NCBI RefSeq assembly: GCF_017743995.1
Contig: NZ_JAGHRB010000006.1
Location: 124,001-188,000, forward strand
From: Ruegeria sp. R13_0
Lineage (GTDB): Bacteria; Pseudomonadota; Alphaproteobacteria; Rhodobacterales; Rhodobacteraceae
DNA length: 64,000 bases
Direction: 5' to 3'
The stretch's first letter is position 1. The number at the start of each line of letters is the position of its first letter. The notes beneath the pieces were generated by a model. The model saw nothing but the letters and a program-made list of their open reading frames with translations, was not told where the DNA came from and ran no database searches. A program made the translations under genes and the position numbers. Positions 21,335 through 30,495 of the stretch are shown here, in pieces.

Positions 21335-22552
21335 ATGACCTATTTCGACGCACTCGAAACGCGCTCGGCGGATCAGCGCGCCTCGGATCAGGCGATGGCG
21401 CTGCAGTCGCAACTGGAACGGGCGCGGTCTGCGCCTGGGTTCATGGCGCATTTCGCTGAAACAGACACTAATACGGTGAAAACGGCCGAAGACCTGCCCT
21501 TGCTACCGGTGCTGCGGAAATCCGATCTGACCCGCGCGCAGGCCAGCCGCCCGCCTTTTGGCGGCTTTACGGTCAAACCGGCGCGGCACTTTCAGCACGT
21601 GTTTCAATCCCCCGGCCCGATCTATGAGCCGGGCAGCACCGACCACGATTGGTGGCGCATGGGCCGGTTCCTGAACGCCGCCGGTGTGGGTGCGGGCGAC
21701 ATTGTTCAGAATTGCTTTGGCTATCATCTGACACCAGCGGGTATGATCTTTGAAAACGGCGCACGCGCAGTTGGCGCGGCTGTTCTACCAGCCGGAACCG
21801 GTCAGACCGAGCTGCAGGTGACTGCCGCTCGCGATGTAGGTTGCACGGCCTACGCGGGCACGCCGGACTATCTGAAAGTCATTCTGGACAAGGCCGATGC
21901 CATGGGCGTTGCGCTGAGTTTCTCAAAGGCCGCTGTTGGCGGGGGCGCTCTGTTCCCCTCGTTGCGGCAGGAATATGCGGATCGCGGCATTGCCTGTCTG
22001 CAATGCTATGCCACGGCCGATCTGGGCAATATCGCCTATGAAAGCGCCGCAATGGAGGGGATGATTCTGGACGAACACGTCATCGTCGAAATCGTCACCC
22101 CTGGCACCGGCACTCCGGTTGCGCCCGGTGAGGTTGGCGAGGTCGTGGTGACCTCTCTCAACCCAGATTACCCGCTGATCCGGTTTGCGACCGGCGATCT
22201 GTCGGCCATCATGCCGGGTCAGTCACCTTGCGGTCGCACGAACGCTCGGATCATGGGATGGATGGGGCGTGCCGATCAGACCACCAAGATCAAGGGCATG
22301 TTCGTCCGGCCCGAGCAGGTGGCCGCGTTGGTCGACAAACATGCCGAGATCGTCAAAGCCCGCGTGATCGCGGCCCGTCAGGGTGAGATGGACACAATGA
22401 CCGTCCAGATCGAAAGCGCGGGTGGCGATGACATGGCCTATGCGAAATCCGTGGCCGAAGTACTCAAGCTGAAAGGCGCGATCGAGGTTGTGGCCCCCGG
22501 GTCCCTGCCCAAGGATGGTCTGGTGATAGAGGATCAACGCGTCTATGACTGA
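21335..22552 (+). CDS. Phenylacetate-CoA-ligase-like adenylate-forming enzyme
   Basis: About 405 residues, of the PaaK branch of AMP-forming ligases. Typical parts are PLLPVLRKSDLTRAQ near the N-terminus, the FQSPGPIYEPG loop in place of a classic P-loop, YATADLGNIAYES in the middle, and a C-terminal AMP-binding_C_2 domain (MGRADQTTKIKGMFVRPEQV). The ATG at 21335 has GGAGG eight bases upstream; nearby in-frame ATGs at 21320 and 21329 are alternatives. As last gene of the transporter operon it is a second candidate for activating the imported acid, probably aromatic. The precise substrate is not known. Confidence 0.85.
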   Translation: MTYFDALETRSADQRASDQAMALQSQLERARSAPGFMAHFAETDTNTVKTAEDLPLLPVLRKSDLTRAQASRPPFGGFTVKPARHFQHVFQSPGPIYEPGSTDHDWWRMGRFLNAAGVGAGDIVQNCFGYHLTPAGMIFENGARAVGAAVLPAGTGQTELQVTAARDVGCTAYAGTPDYLKVILDKADAMGVALSFSKAAVGGGALFPSLRQEYADRGIACLQCYATADLGNIAYESAAMEGMILDEHVIVEIVTPGTGTPVAPGEVGEVVVTSLNPDYPLIRFATGDLSAIMPGQSPCGRTNARIMGWMGRADQTTKIKGMFVRPEQVAALVDKHAEIVKARVIAARQGEMDTMTVQIESAGGDDMAYAKSVAEVLKLKGAIEVVAPGSLPKDGLVIEDQRVYD

Positions 22553-22553
22553 T

Positions 22554-22582
22554 ATCTGCGGCGTTTGATGCCGCAGATTTGT
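22554..22582 (+). terminator. Rho-independent terminator of the transporter operon
   Basis: ATCTGCGGC (22554-22562) and GCCGCAGAT (22570-22578) form a perfect 9-bp stem with a 7-base loop, followed by TTGTTG. It begins right after the stop of the last operon gene. Confidence 0.75.
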
Positions 22583-22667
22583 TGCAAGATTTGTTGTTCT
22601 GGGCACTGGCGTTTCCTAGCGTTTTAGTCGAGAAAGAGGACGCTCTCGCCACCTACAAGCCCGGACA

Positions 22668-24332
22668 ATGGCCCAGATCGAATATTCTGAAAATGGATCA
22701 CGAAACCGCGGTGTGCGTGGCACGCGGCTTTTGGCGGGTATTGCCTATGTCGTGGCGGCGGCTTGTCTGTTGCCAATGGTCGCGGTGGTTCTGGCGGCGC
22801 TGACCGGTGGCACGGAAACCATCTCGCACCTGGCTGAAACCGTGCTGCCCCGCTACACGATGACCACCGCCATATTGGTGGTTCTGGTGGCCGTGGGCAC
22901 GTTCAGCATCGGGACCGGAGCCGCTTGGCTGGTGACGATGACGCGATTCCCCGGCGTGCGCTTGTTAGAAATCGCGCTGGTCCTGCCCTTGGCCTTCCCG
23001 GCCTACGTTCTGGCCTATGCCTACACGTTCATACTGGATCATCCCGGTATCGTGCAGGCCACGCTGCGCGATGTGACAGGTTGGGGGCCACGCGACTACT
23101 GGTTCCCCGAAATCCGCTCGACCGAGGGCGCGGCTGTGATGCTGACGCTGGTGCTATATCCCTATGTCTACCTGTTGGCGCGGGCGGCGTTCCTGCAGCA
23201 AAGCGCCACCGCGTTTCTGGCGGCGCGGGCGTTGGGAAACAGCCCTTGGCTGGCCTTTCGGCGGGTTTCGCTGCCCATGGCGCGCCCGGCCATTGCCGGA
23301 GGCGTTCTTTTGGCGATCATGGAGACCATCGCCGATTTCGGAACCGTCTCGTATTTCGGCGTCCAGACCTTCGCCACGGGCATCTATACCAGCTGGTTCT
23401 CACTAGGGGATCGCGCAGGCGCCGCACAGCTGGCCTTGTGTCTGCTGACCTTCGCGCTTGTATTGGCTGTGGCTGAACGCACGCGGCGGGGCAAGGCCAA
23501 GTATTATCAGGCGGGCAAGCAACATGCGGCTCTGCCCGCGGCGCAACTGACCGGATGGCGCGCGATCGGGGCCTTTGCCCTCTGCGTCATTCCCGTGTTT
23601 TTCGGGTTCCTGCTGCCGGTGGTTGTTCTGTTCGAGATGGGGTTGAAATCCGAACAGAACCTGCTGTCGCCGCGCTACCTCGGCTTCATTCAGAACTCTC
23701 TGATCCTCGCCGGGACGGCTGCTGTCATCACCGTTATTGCGGCCGTCAGTGTTGGGTTCTTTCAACGCCTGAGACCGGGGCGGCCTTCGACCATCGCGGG
23801 ATATATCGCGCGGCTGGGCTATGCGGTGCCGGGTGGGGTGATCGCTGTTGGTCTGCTGGTGCCTTTTGCCAGCTTTGACAATGCGCTGGATGCGTGGATG
23901 CGCGCGACATTTGATGTCTCGACGGGCCTGCTGGTCACCGGGTCCATCTGGCTGCTGGTGGCAGCCTATATGGTGCGGTTCCTTGCGGCGGCCTTAAGTG
24001 CTTATGAAGGCGGGCAGAGTACGGTTCACGCCAATATGGACGCTGCGGCCCGGTCCTTGGGGCAGACGCCTCTGGGCACGCTCAGGCGGGTGCATCTGCC
24101 GATCCTGACGCCCTCATTGCTGACGGCCCTGTTAATCGTCTTTGTCGACGTGATGAAGGAACTGCCCGCAACCCTGATCATGCGTCCCTTCAATTTTGAT
24201 ACGCTGGCAGTGCAGGCCTACCGGCTGGCCTCGGACGAACGGCTCGAGGGGGCGGCGGTGCCATCCTTGGTCATTCTCGCCGTAGGGTTGCTGCCTGTGA
24301 TCCTGATCTGCCGACAAGTCGGACGGCGGTAA
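22668..24332 (+). CDS. Ferric-iron-type ABC permease (FbpB/SfuB-like), two-domain
   Basis: A 554-residue permease with two fused BPD_transp_1 halves and about twelve hydrophobic helices. Coupling loops are visible in each half, around AARALGNSPWLAFRRVSLPMARPAI (about 190-215) and AARSLGQTPLGTLRRVHLPILTPSL (about 460-485). This is the FbpB/AfuB type used for Fe(III) import. No binding protein or ATPase gene is adjacent, so the partners are elsewhere or the permease is an orphan. The start at 22668 has only a modest ribosome-binding site. Confidence 0.85.
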   Translation: MAQIEYSENGSRNRGVRGTRLLAGIAYVVAAACLLPMVAVVLAALTGGTETISHLAETVLPRYTMTTAILVVLVAVGTFSIGTGAAWLVTMTRFPGVRLLEIALVLPLAFPAYVLAYAYTFILDHPGIVQATLRDVTGWGPRDYWFPEIRSTEGAAVMLTLVLYPYVYLLARAAFLQQSATAFLAARALGNSPWLAFRRVSLPMARPAIAGGVLLAIMETIADFGTVSYFGVQTFATGIYTSWFSLGDRAGAAQLALCLLTFALVLAVAERTRRGKAKYYQAGKQHAALPAAQLTGWRAIGAFALCVIPVFFGFLLPVVVLFEMGLKSEQNLLSPRYLGFIQNSLILAGTAAVITVIAAVSVGFFQRLRPGRPSTIAGYIARLGYAVPGGVIAVGLLVPFASFDNALDAWMRATFDVSTGLLVTGSIWLLVAAYMVRFLAAALSAYEGGQSTVHANMDAAARSLGQTPLGTLRRVHLPILTPSLLTALLIVFVDVMKELPATLIMRPFNFDTLAVQAYRLASDERLEGAAVPSLVILAVGLLPVILICRQVGRR

Positions 24333-24405
24333 CACAGGTTGACGAATTGTGGCCCGCTTGCGCATCGGGCTTGATTCAGCGGCGATTTCCGGCAAGGCTT
24401 GGGGT

Positions 24406-24756
24406 ATGAACATGCAGCCTCCCAGCCGGTTCCCTACAAACTCGGCCCAGATGCCCGTCGCGTTCGACCGGCGCGAGATGTCCCATATCCTGTCCGTCTA
24501 CGGTAAGATGGTCGCCGCCGGAGAATGGCGCGACTACGGAATTTCCAACCTGCGCGACATGGCGATTTTTTCGATCTTCCGACGGACCGCCGAGCATCCC
24601 ATTTATCGGATCGAGAAACACCCTCGTCTGCGCCACAAGCAAGGGATGTATTCCGTTGTGGGGATGGACGGACGGATCCTGAAACGCGGCCACGATCTGC
24701 GCACGGTTCTGAGGGTGCTCGAGCGCAAGCTGATCCGCTCAGTTTCTCCGGATTAG
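24406..24756 (+). CDS. DUF2794 family protein
   Basis: A 116-residue protein of the alphaproteobacterial DUF2794 family, recognised from VAFDRREMSHILSVYGKMVAAGEWRDYGI and the basic C-terminal half (YRIEKHPRLRHKQGMYSVVG). Function is unknown. The ATG at 24406 is chosen because the upstream extension (to 24349) is not family-like. Its stop overlaps, tail to tail, the stop of the NlpC/P60 gene. Confidence 0.85.
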   Translation: MNMQPPSRFPTNSAQMPVAFDRREMSHILSVYGKMVAAGEWRDYGISNLRDMAIFSIFRRTAEHPIYRIEKHPRLRHKQGMYSVVGMDGRILKRGHDLRTVLRVLERKLIRSVSPD

Positions 24757-25490
24757 AGCCTTCTATGGGCCGTCACAGGCCCGTCGCCTTGCGTCTCTAT
24801 GCGCGTTATGGCCTGATCCAAGGCCTCGTAAGCGACCGCCATGTGATGCGCATTGGCATGTAGCAGCATGTTCGGCCCTGAAACCCATGCGACATGCCCT
24901 TTCCAAAACAACAGATCGCCGCGTTTGGCTTCTGATCCTTCGGGCAGAGTGATACCAAGGGCCTTTTCCTGATCGCCGCTGTCGCCGGGACAGGCGATAC
25001 CGCAAGCTAGCAACCCCGCCTGAACCAGCCCCGAACAGTCGATTCCGAACCGACTGTTGCCGCCCCACAGATAGGGAGTGCCCAGAAACAACTCGGCCAC
25101 AGCGACAGGATCACGGTTCAATTCGGCAATCGGGGCCGTGTGGTTTTTTGGGATGAATCCCAGCTCAGTTTCAACAAATCCATCCGTTTCAGAGAGCGCG
25201 TGTACGGAACTGCCAAAACTCAGCGAGGCCAGATCGCGGGTTTTCATATCCGCTTGTTCATAGGCATGCGTCGCAGGCGCAATAATCCTGTGGGTCGCGG
25301 TCCGCTGAGGCCCCAATTGGGTCGAGCGAACCCATCCGACATAGCCATCCTTGTCAGCCTTGATATGGCTCCACCCGTTTTGCTGTTCTGAACGTTGTAC
25401 CGTGTCTCCGAACAGCAACTGACGATCGCGCGGGCCATCGGGGCTGCGCAGCAGATCAGTAACAGGGTCCACGACGCTTAGGCGGGTCAT
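24753..25490 (-). CDS. NlpC/P60 family cell-wall peptidase with SH3-like domains
   Basis: A 245-residue protein. Residues 1-120 hold bacterial SH3-like repeats (GWVRSTQLG, ETELGFIPKNH). The C-terminal NlpC/P60 domain has the catalytic triad Cys152 (DCSGLVQAG), His199 (KGHVAWVSG) and His211 (LLHANAH). It should cut D-Glu-meso-DAP peptide bonds in murein peptides. No signal peptide is visible, so it may act on recycled muropeptides in the cytoplasm. Its start overlaps the pepA stop by 4 bp, which fits a peptide-degradation pair. Confidence 0.9.
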   Translation of the reverse strand: MTRLSVVDPVTDLLRSPDGPRDRQLLFGDTVQRSEQQNGWSHIKADKDGYVGWVRSTQLGPQRTATHRIIAPATHAYEQADMKTRDLASLSFGSSVHALSETDGFVETELGFIPKNHTAPIAELNRDPVAVAELFLGTPYLWGGNSRFGIDCSGLVQAGLLACGIACPGDSGDQEKALGITLPEGSEAKRGDLLFWKGHVAWVSGPNMLLHANAHHMAVAYEALDQAITRIETQGDGPVTAHRRL

Positions 25491-26869
25491 AGGCCCAAGA
25501 TCTCGGGCAGTGCGGTCAGTAGGGCGCGTGGGCCTTGCCCCAGCCCTCCCTTGCTGCGACCCGGTTGTTTGCTGGGCTGCCAGGAATAGATGTCGAAATG
25601 CATGTAATTGCTGTCTTCAACAAAGCGACGCAGGAACAGGGCTGCGGTGATGGAGCCTGCAAACCCGCCCGAAGGCGCGTTGTCCAGATCGGCGATTCCA
25701 GGTTCGATCATCGTCTCGTAGGGTTCGTGAAACGGCATACGCCAGACCGGATCGGCGGCTTGGGCGGCAGCCTTGCTCAGTACCCCGGCGGCGCGATCGT
25801 CATCTGTATAGAACGGGGCCAGATCGGGCCCCACGGCCACACGGGCCGCACCGGTCAGGGTCGCCATCGAGATCACGAGGTCCGGTTTCCCCTCATCCGC
25901 CAGCGCCAGCGCGTCGGCCAAAACCAGCCGCCCCTCGGCATCGGTGTTGTTGATTTCGACGGTCAGGCCCTTGCGAGAGGTCAGGATATCCCCTGGCCGG
26001 AAGGCGTTGCCTGCGACCGCATTCTCGACCGCCGGGATCAACACCCGCAGTTGCAACGGCAGGTTCAACGCCATGATCATCCGGGCAAGGCCAAGCACAT
26101 TGGCGGCCCCGCCCATATCCTTTTTCATTAGACCCATCGACGCGCCCGGTTTCAGGTTCAGCCCGCCCGTGTCGAAACACACACCCTTGCCGACAAGGGT
26201 CAGCGTCGGTCCGGCCGCGCCCCAATTCATCTCGATCAGGCGCGGGGCCTGATCTGCGGCGCGCCCGACCGTGTGGATCGTCGGGAAGTTCTGCTCCAGC
26301 AACGCGTCGCCGGTGATCGTTTTGCAGGTGGCTCCGAATTCGTCCGCCAACGCCTCGGCTGCCGCTTGCAGTTGATCCGGCCCCATATCAGAGGCTGGCG
26401 TGTTGACCAGATCGCGGGTCAGCGCCTCGGCATTTGCCAGTACCTCCAACCGCGCGGCATCAACGCCTTGAGGCGCAACCAGACGCGCTTTGGCGGCGGA
26501 TTGAGGGGCATAACGATCAAAGGCGTAACCGGTCAGCAACCAGCCCAGACACTCCATCTCCAGATGCTCCGCCGGGACGCCGGCCGCGATGTGGTAGCTG
26601 CCTTCGGGCAGCGCATCCGCCGCAGCAGCCAGAGGGAACCGCTTGCGGGCGCGCTTGCCCTCGGTCCCGTATCCGGTCAGCGCGAACCCCGCACCGCCGT
26701 CCGTACTTGGCACCGTCAGGACCTGACCCAGCGCGCCCTTGAACCCGTTCGCTGCAACCCAATTTCGGATGTGATCGGACTGACCGGCCAGCCATTCGTC
26801 CAGATCAGGTTGCGCCACCACATGCAGCGGCACAGAGGTGTCAGAGGGTCGGGCAAAGCTGAGGGTCAT
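25487..26869 (-). CDS. pepA: Leucyl aminopeptidase, M17 family
   Basis: A 460-residue cytosolic metallo-aminopeptidase that removes N-terminal residues from peptides and needs two divalent metals. The family signature NTDAEGRLVLADAL is near residue 306, with VGKGVCFDTGGLNLKPG upstream carrying metal ligands. Overlaps the downstream NlpC/P60 gene by 4 bp. Length is normal for the shorter PepA type. Confidence 0.93.
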   Translation of the reverse strand: MTLSFARPSDTSVPLHVVAQPDLDEWLAGQSDHIRNWVAANGFKGALGQVLTVPSTDGGAGFALTGYGTEGKRARKRFPLAAAADALPEGSYHIAAGVPAEHLEMECLGWLLTGYAFDRYAPQSAAKARLVAPQGVDAARLEVLANAEALTRDLVNTPASDMGPDQLQAAAEALADEFGATCKTITGDALLEQNFPTIHTVGRAADQAPRLIEMNWGAAGPTLTLVGKGVCFDTGGLNLKPGASMGLMKKDMGGAANVLGLARMIMALNLPLQLRVLIPAVENAVAGNAFRPGDILTSRKGLTVEINNTDAEGRLVLADALALADEGKPDLVISMATLTGAARVAVGPDLAPFYTDDDRAAGVLSKAAAQAADPVWRMPFHEPYETMIEPGIADLDNAPSGGFAGSITAALFLRRFVEDSNYMHFDIYSWQPSKQPGRSKGGLGQGPRALLTALPEILGL

Positions 26870-26933
26870 AGGCGTCTCGGGCTGAGTGAATTTGCGACCA
26901 GACTATCCGCCTGCGGCCTGCCCGCAACCCCCG

Positions 26934-27353
26934 TCACACCGAAAGGTCTTGCTGATCCCAGATCGCGGTCAGTGAGCGCTCTCCAACCCGGATCAACCGA
27001 CCCAGCGTTGCACCTGCTGCAACCGCATCGCCCGCATCCACAGCACCGGTGACATCGCCCGCAACCCGCGCCAGCGCCGTCATTCCGATCTGATCGGCGA
27101 TTGCCACCAGCGATTTGGAGCATTTGCGCAATGCCTCCCAATCGCGCTGCCGCCAGTGCCGTTCGCAATTCGACAGGCGCACAGCCAATTCCTCGACCGT
27201 GCGGCAAAGCACGTCCAGCGCGTTCTTGTCGCCCAATTGCCGGCACAGCCCGCTGAGGCGATCCGGATCCAGTCGCACGGTTTCTTTGTGTTCAAGCCTG
27301 AGTATGTTTTCCACCACATTCACCCTAGTTTCATCGCCCCCACGGCGTGGCAT
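26934..27353 (-). CDS. Small helical protein resembling an Hpt domain without the histidine
   Basis: A 139-residue all-helical protein. The segment LRKCSKSLVAIADQIGMTALARVAGDV (about 76-102) has the spacing of a histidine-phosphotransfer (Hpt) domain, but serine-lysine replaces the usual His-x-Leu-Lys. It lies 65 bp upstream of pepA on the same strand and is probably co-transcribed. The start may be the GTG at 27323 and not the ATG at 27353. The Hpt similarity is my reading of the pattern and not a proven homology. Confidence 0.7.
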   Translation of the reverse strand: MPRRGGDETRVNVVENILRLEHKETVRLDPDRLSGLCRQLGDKNALDVLCRTVEELAVRLSNCERHWRQRDWEALRKCSKSLVAIADQIGMTALARVAGDVTGAVDAGDAVAAGATLGRLIRVGERSLTAIWDQQDLSV

Positions 27354-27467
27354 TGATCCTTGCTGTCAATTCCTTTGCAAAACCTTGCGATGAATTTGGA
27401 TAATGGCTCGAATTTTTCTTGAATTCGGTTTACAGCAGCCTACGCAACGAAAGACGGGAATGCCGAA

Positions 27468-28118
27468 ATGGATTTAGCCAAGCCTTTGCCAACCTATCTG
27501 GTGAAACGGTATCACGGCTGGAAAGCAACGACCTATTCCGAAAATCAGGTCTGGTATCGGCGTTTGGCCGACGAGGGGCAGCGCCCCCGTGCGATGGTCG
27601 TTTCCTGTTGCGACAGCCGGGTTCACGTGACCTCGATCTTCGGTGCCGATCAGGGTGAGTTCTTCATTCACCGCAACATCGCCAACCTCGTGCCGCCTTA
27701 CGCTCCGGATGGCGATCACCACGGGACCAGTGCAGCCATCGAATACGCCGTGACCGCGTTGAAAGTGGCGCATCTGATCGTGCTAGGCCATTCGCAATGC
27801 GGTGGGGTGCAGGGCTGTATCGACATGTGCAAAGGGCAGGCCCCGCAGCTGGAAGCGAAAGAGAGCTTTGTTGGCCGTTGGATGGACATCCTCAAGCCCA
27901 AGTTTGAACAGGTTGCGGATATCGAAGATGGCGTCGAGCAGGCCCGCCAGTTTGAACGTCAGGCCGTTGTTGCGTCGCTGGAAAACCTGATGACCTTCCC
28001 GTTTGTCTCCGAGGCGGTCAAGAACGACACGCTCAGCCTGCACGGGCTTTGGACAGATATCGGCGCGGGCGGGTTGGAGTGTTTCGATCCCTACCAGAAA
28101 AAGTTCGTTCCGGTCTGA
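27468..28118 (+). CDS. Beta-class carbonic anhydrase
   Basis: A 216-residue zinc enzyme interconverting CO2 and bicarbonate in the cytoplasm. Zinc ligands Cys48 (SCCDSRVH), His108 and Cys111 (LGHSQCGGV) are present, with the Asp49-Arg51 dyad. It is divergent from the pepA cluster across a short AT-rich spacer and stands alone; the next gene has its own upstream region. Confidence 0.94.
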   Translation: MDLAKPLPTYLVKRYHGWKATTYSENQVWYRRLADEGQRPRAMVVSCCDSRVHVTSIFGADQGEFFIHRNIANLVPPYAPDGDHHGTSAAIEYAVTALKVAHLIVLGHSQCGGVQGCIDMCKGQAPQLEAKESFVGRWMDILKPKFEQVADIEDGVEQARQFERQAVVASLENLMTFPFVSEAVKNDTLSLHGLWTDIGAGGLECFDPYQKKFVPV

Positions 28119-28202
28119 CGCCCGAATGTCGCGGTAAGTGGCAGTATCGTCCAATTTTCTATGATATGCTCCGGACAAAGGAATTACCCTTTGGAGCATA
28201 TT

Positions 28203-28739
28203 ATGAAATTGATAAAACGCGTTTTTCTTGGCCTGATCCTTCTTGTGCTGGCGCTGGTCGGCATTGCGTACCTGCTGCCCTCAAAAGCTGATGTATCCCG
28301 CAGCATCACCATCAACGCGTCGCCTGAGGCGATCTTTCCCTATGTGAACTCGATGCAGCAGACCGAGCAATGGTCGCCCTGGCTGCACCGGGACCCCGAG
28401 ACGAAGCTGACCTATTCCGGGCCAGAGTCGGGGGTGGGGAATATCTTGAACTGGAGCTCTGACGACCCTCAGGTCGGCACCGGATCGCAGGAGATCGTGG
28501 CGAGCGTCGAAAACCAAAGCGTCCAGACCGCGCTTGACTTCGGCCCGATGGGGACGGCCTCGGCCGTATTCCTGCTGCAGCCCGATGGAGATCAAACTCT
28601 GGTGACATGGGGCTTCGAGTCTGAATTGGGCATGAACCCGATGTCCCGTTGGATGGGGGTGATGATGGACCGTTGGCTTGGCCCGGACTATGAGCGTGGA
28701 CTGATGAACCTCAAGGTTTTGGTGGAAGGGCAGGGGTGA
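28203..28739 (+). CDS. Membrane-anchored SRPBCC (polyketide cyclase-like) protein
   Basis: A 178-residue protein with one N-terminal membrane helix (VFLGLILLVLALVGIAYLL, residues 7-25) followed by an SRPBCC/START-like domain (VSRSITINASPEAIFPYVNSM and EQWSPWLHRDP). Such domains bind hydrophobic ligands. ATG at 28203 follows TTGGAGC. It meets the DUF4139 gene end to end (stops at 28739 and 28740). Ligand unknown. Confidence 0.82.
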   Translation: MKLIKRVFLGLILLVLALVGIAYLLPSKADVSRSITINASPEAIFPYVNSMQQTEQWSPWLHRDPETKLTYSGPESGVGNILNWSSDDPQVGTGSQEIVASVENQSVQTALDFGPMGTASAVFLLQPDGDQTLVTWGFESELGMNPMSRWMGVMMDRWLGPDYERGLMNLKVLVEGQG

Positions 28740-30371
28740 TTATCTAAGATCCATCCCCTCGGGCCAGTTCAACTCCAAATCCAGTGTGACTGTTTTGGTT
28801 TCTGCGGGTGCCAAATCCATTTGCCATTCCAGAATGCCACGCCTGTTGTCTTTGTTTTCTTCGTTGGGGCGGGGCTGGGTGCTCCAGGCGATCTCAAGAT
28901 CGTCCTGTTCGGAATAGGGAACCCGATCCAGAAGACGCAAAGGCCAGCTTTGATCCGTCAGGTTTTCAACACGGATCTCGACCTTTTCAACATGCTGATT
29001 GGATCGCGTGATGATTCCGGCATCGCCGCTGCTACGGTTCAGGATCTTCCGGGACAGCGTCAGGCCATGGATCGGTCCAAAGCCCATTTCAACCTCTTGC
29101 CTTGGGCCGATTTCCATTGATTCCCCGGCCGAGACAAGAACGCCATCGACAAACCAACGCGCATAGACCGAGGTCGGAAGTTTCTGATCCATCGGGTTGG
29201 TGAAACGGGCCGTTCTATAGGCGGATGTATCGCGCGCAGGCACACCGAGGGCGAATATCTCAGCACTTTGGCTGGTCGAATCCAGCGCCACATTGGTCAC
29301 TTCGTCACCGGTTGAGACCGAGATCGGCGCAGGCAGTGTATATGTCACACCTGTTCCCGCAACCGAGGATGTCTGCGGCAAGCCCGACACGCGTTCCTCA
29401 ACGATAACAGGCGCTTCGACAACCGGTTCTGCAAGGCTTGCGAAGTTCTGCACGCTTTTCGGGGCGGGCGGTGTCTCTTGAATGCTGCGACGCCATGTCG
29501 GTAACCAGGATGCGGCGTTCTGGCCCGTGGGGGCAATGGTTGAAACATGCAGGGTCACGTCGCGCCAGTTTTCCCCGGTGTCCTGTGAGATCAGGATGTT
29601 ACGGTCGATCCGAACGGTTGGTTCGTCTTCAGTTGTTAGGTGGAACTCGTACGCGGGTTGCCACTCCGCCGCGTAGGCGTCGATATAGGAAACGGTCACG
29701 TCGCCCTGCGTCGCTTGCGTGACCCCGACGTCTACGGCGACGTAGATATGGGCCGTGGCTTCCGGAATCAGCGCGGCCAGTTCGGCTTGCGCGACCTCAA
29801 GGTCTTCTTCCAATTGCTCAAGCCGGCGTTCGATGTCGCGGGCCTCGATCTCCGCCGTCTGGATCTGCTGTTCCGCCCCAAGGGATTCTTCGGCGATCAT
29901 GCGTGCGATGTCGCGCAGGTTCTGGGGGTCGGCGGTCAAACCTTCATTCTGTCCAAGATGCCCCAGAAACACGAGCGATTGCTGCGCGGCCTCACCGCGC
30001 AAACGCGCTGCCGCGGCTTCGTCAAGGACAGCGGTGATCTGATCCTGTATGGCTTCGATCCGATCCTCGGCTTCGCGGATCTCATCGCTTTTGCGGTCCT
30101 GAATCGGCAGGCTGTCATAGCGCCAGATAGAGGCCGTCTGTTCCAGACCTTCTGTCAGAATCTGTATCGTTTCCAACGGGTTGCCGCCATCTGCGGGGAT
30201 ACCCTGAATGACAAGGCGATGGGTCCCGGCGGGAAGGTCGTAAGATCCTGTCCGAATGATCTCGGCGCCCGAGGGATAGACGGTGACTTCGCTGACCTGC
30301 GTGTCGATCAGGAATGTTTCGGCATGTAGCGCAGTTGGCGCGAGCGCCAGCAGGTAAATCAGAGGTTTCAT
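28740..30371 (-). CDS. DUF4139 / mucoidy-inhibitor A-like exported protein
   Basis: A 543-residue exported protein. The signal peptide is MKPLIYLLALAPTALHA, cut before ETFLID. The N-terminal DUF4140 domain (VSEVTVYPSGAEIIRTGSYDLPAG) is followed by a long coiled coil (about 85-205) and a C-terminal DUF4139 region with ISYIDAYAAEWQPAYEFHL-like strand pairs. It belongs to the MuiA family, whose function is poorly known. The ATG at 30371 is preferred over the frame's upper limit at 30440, because the signal peptide begins there. Confidence 0.85.
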   Translation of the reverse strand: MKPLIYLLALAPTALHAETFLIDTQVSEVTVYPSGAEIIRTGSYDLPAGTHRLVIQGIPADGGNPLETIQILTEGLEQTASIWRYDSLPIQDRKSDEIREAEDRIEAIQDQITAVLDEAAAARLRGEAAQQSLVFLGHLGQNEGLTADPQNLRDIARMIAEESLGAEQQIQTAEIEARDIERRLEQLEEDLEVAQAELAALIPEATAHIYVAVDVGVTQATQGDVTVSYIDAYAAEWQPAYEFHLTTEDEPTVRIDRNILISQDTGENWRDVTLHVSTIAPTGQNAASWLPTWRRSIQETPPAPKSVQNFASLAEPVVEAPVIVEERVSGLPQTSSVAGTGVTYTLPAPISVSTGDEVTNVALDSTSQSAEIFALGVPARDTSAYRTARFTNPMDQKLPTSVYARWFVDGVLVSAGESMEIGPRQEVEMGFGPIHGLTLSRKILNRSSGDAGIITRSNQHVEKVEIRVENLTDQSWPLRLLDRVPYSEQDDLEIAWSTQPRPNEENKDNRRGILEWQMDLAPAETKTVTLDLELNWPEGMDLR

Positions 30372-30446
30372 AATCGCTCTCAGAAATCGGGTCCGTTTTT
30401 CCACGAAGGTTGCAGGCACGGGCCTTTTCCGCAAGCGCAAAGAAAA

Positions 30447-30470
30447 GGGCCGTTTCTAACGAAACGGCCC
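30447..30470 (-). terminator. Rho-independent terminator of asd
   Basis: GGGCCGTTTC (30447-30456) and GAAACGGCCC (30461-30470) form a perfect 10-bp stem with a 4-base loop. On the minus strand it is followed by TTTTCTTT, 26 bp beyond the asd stop. Confidence 0.88.
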
Positions 30471-30495
30471 CTTGCGAAAACTATCAGGTCACGCG

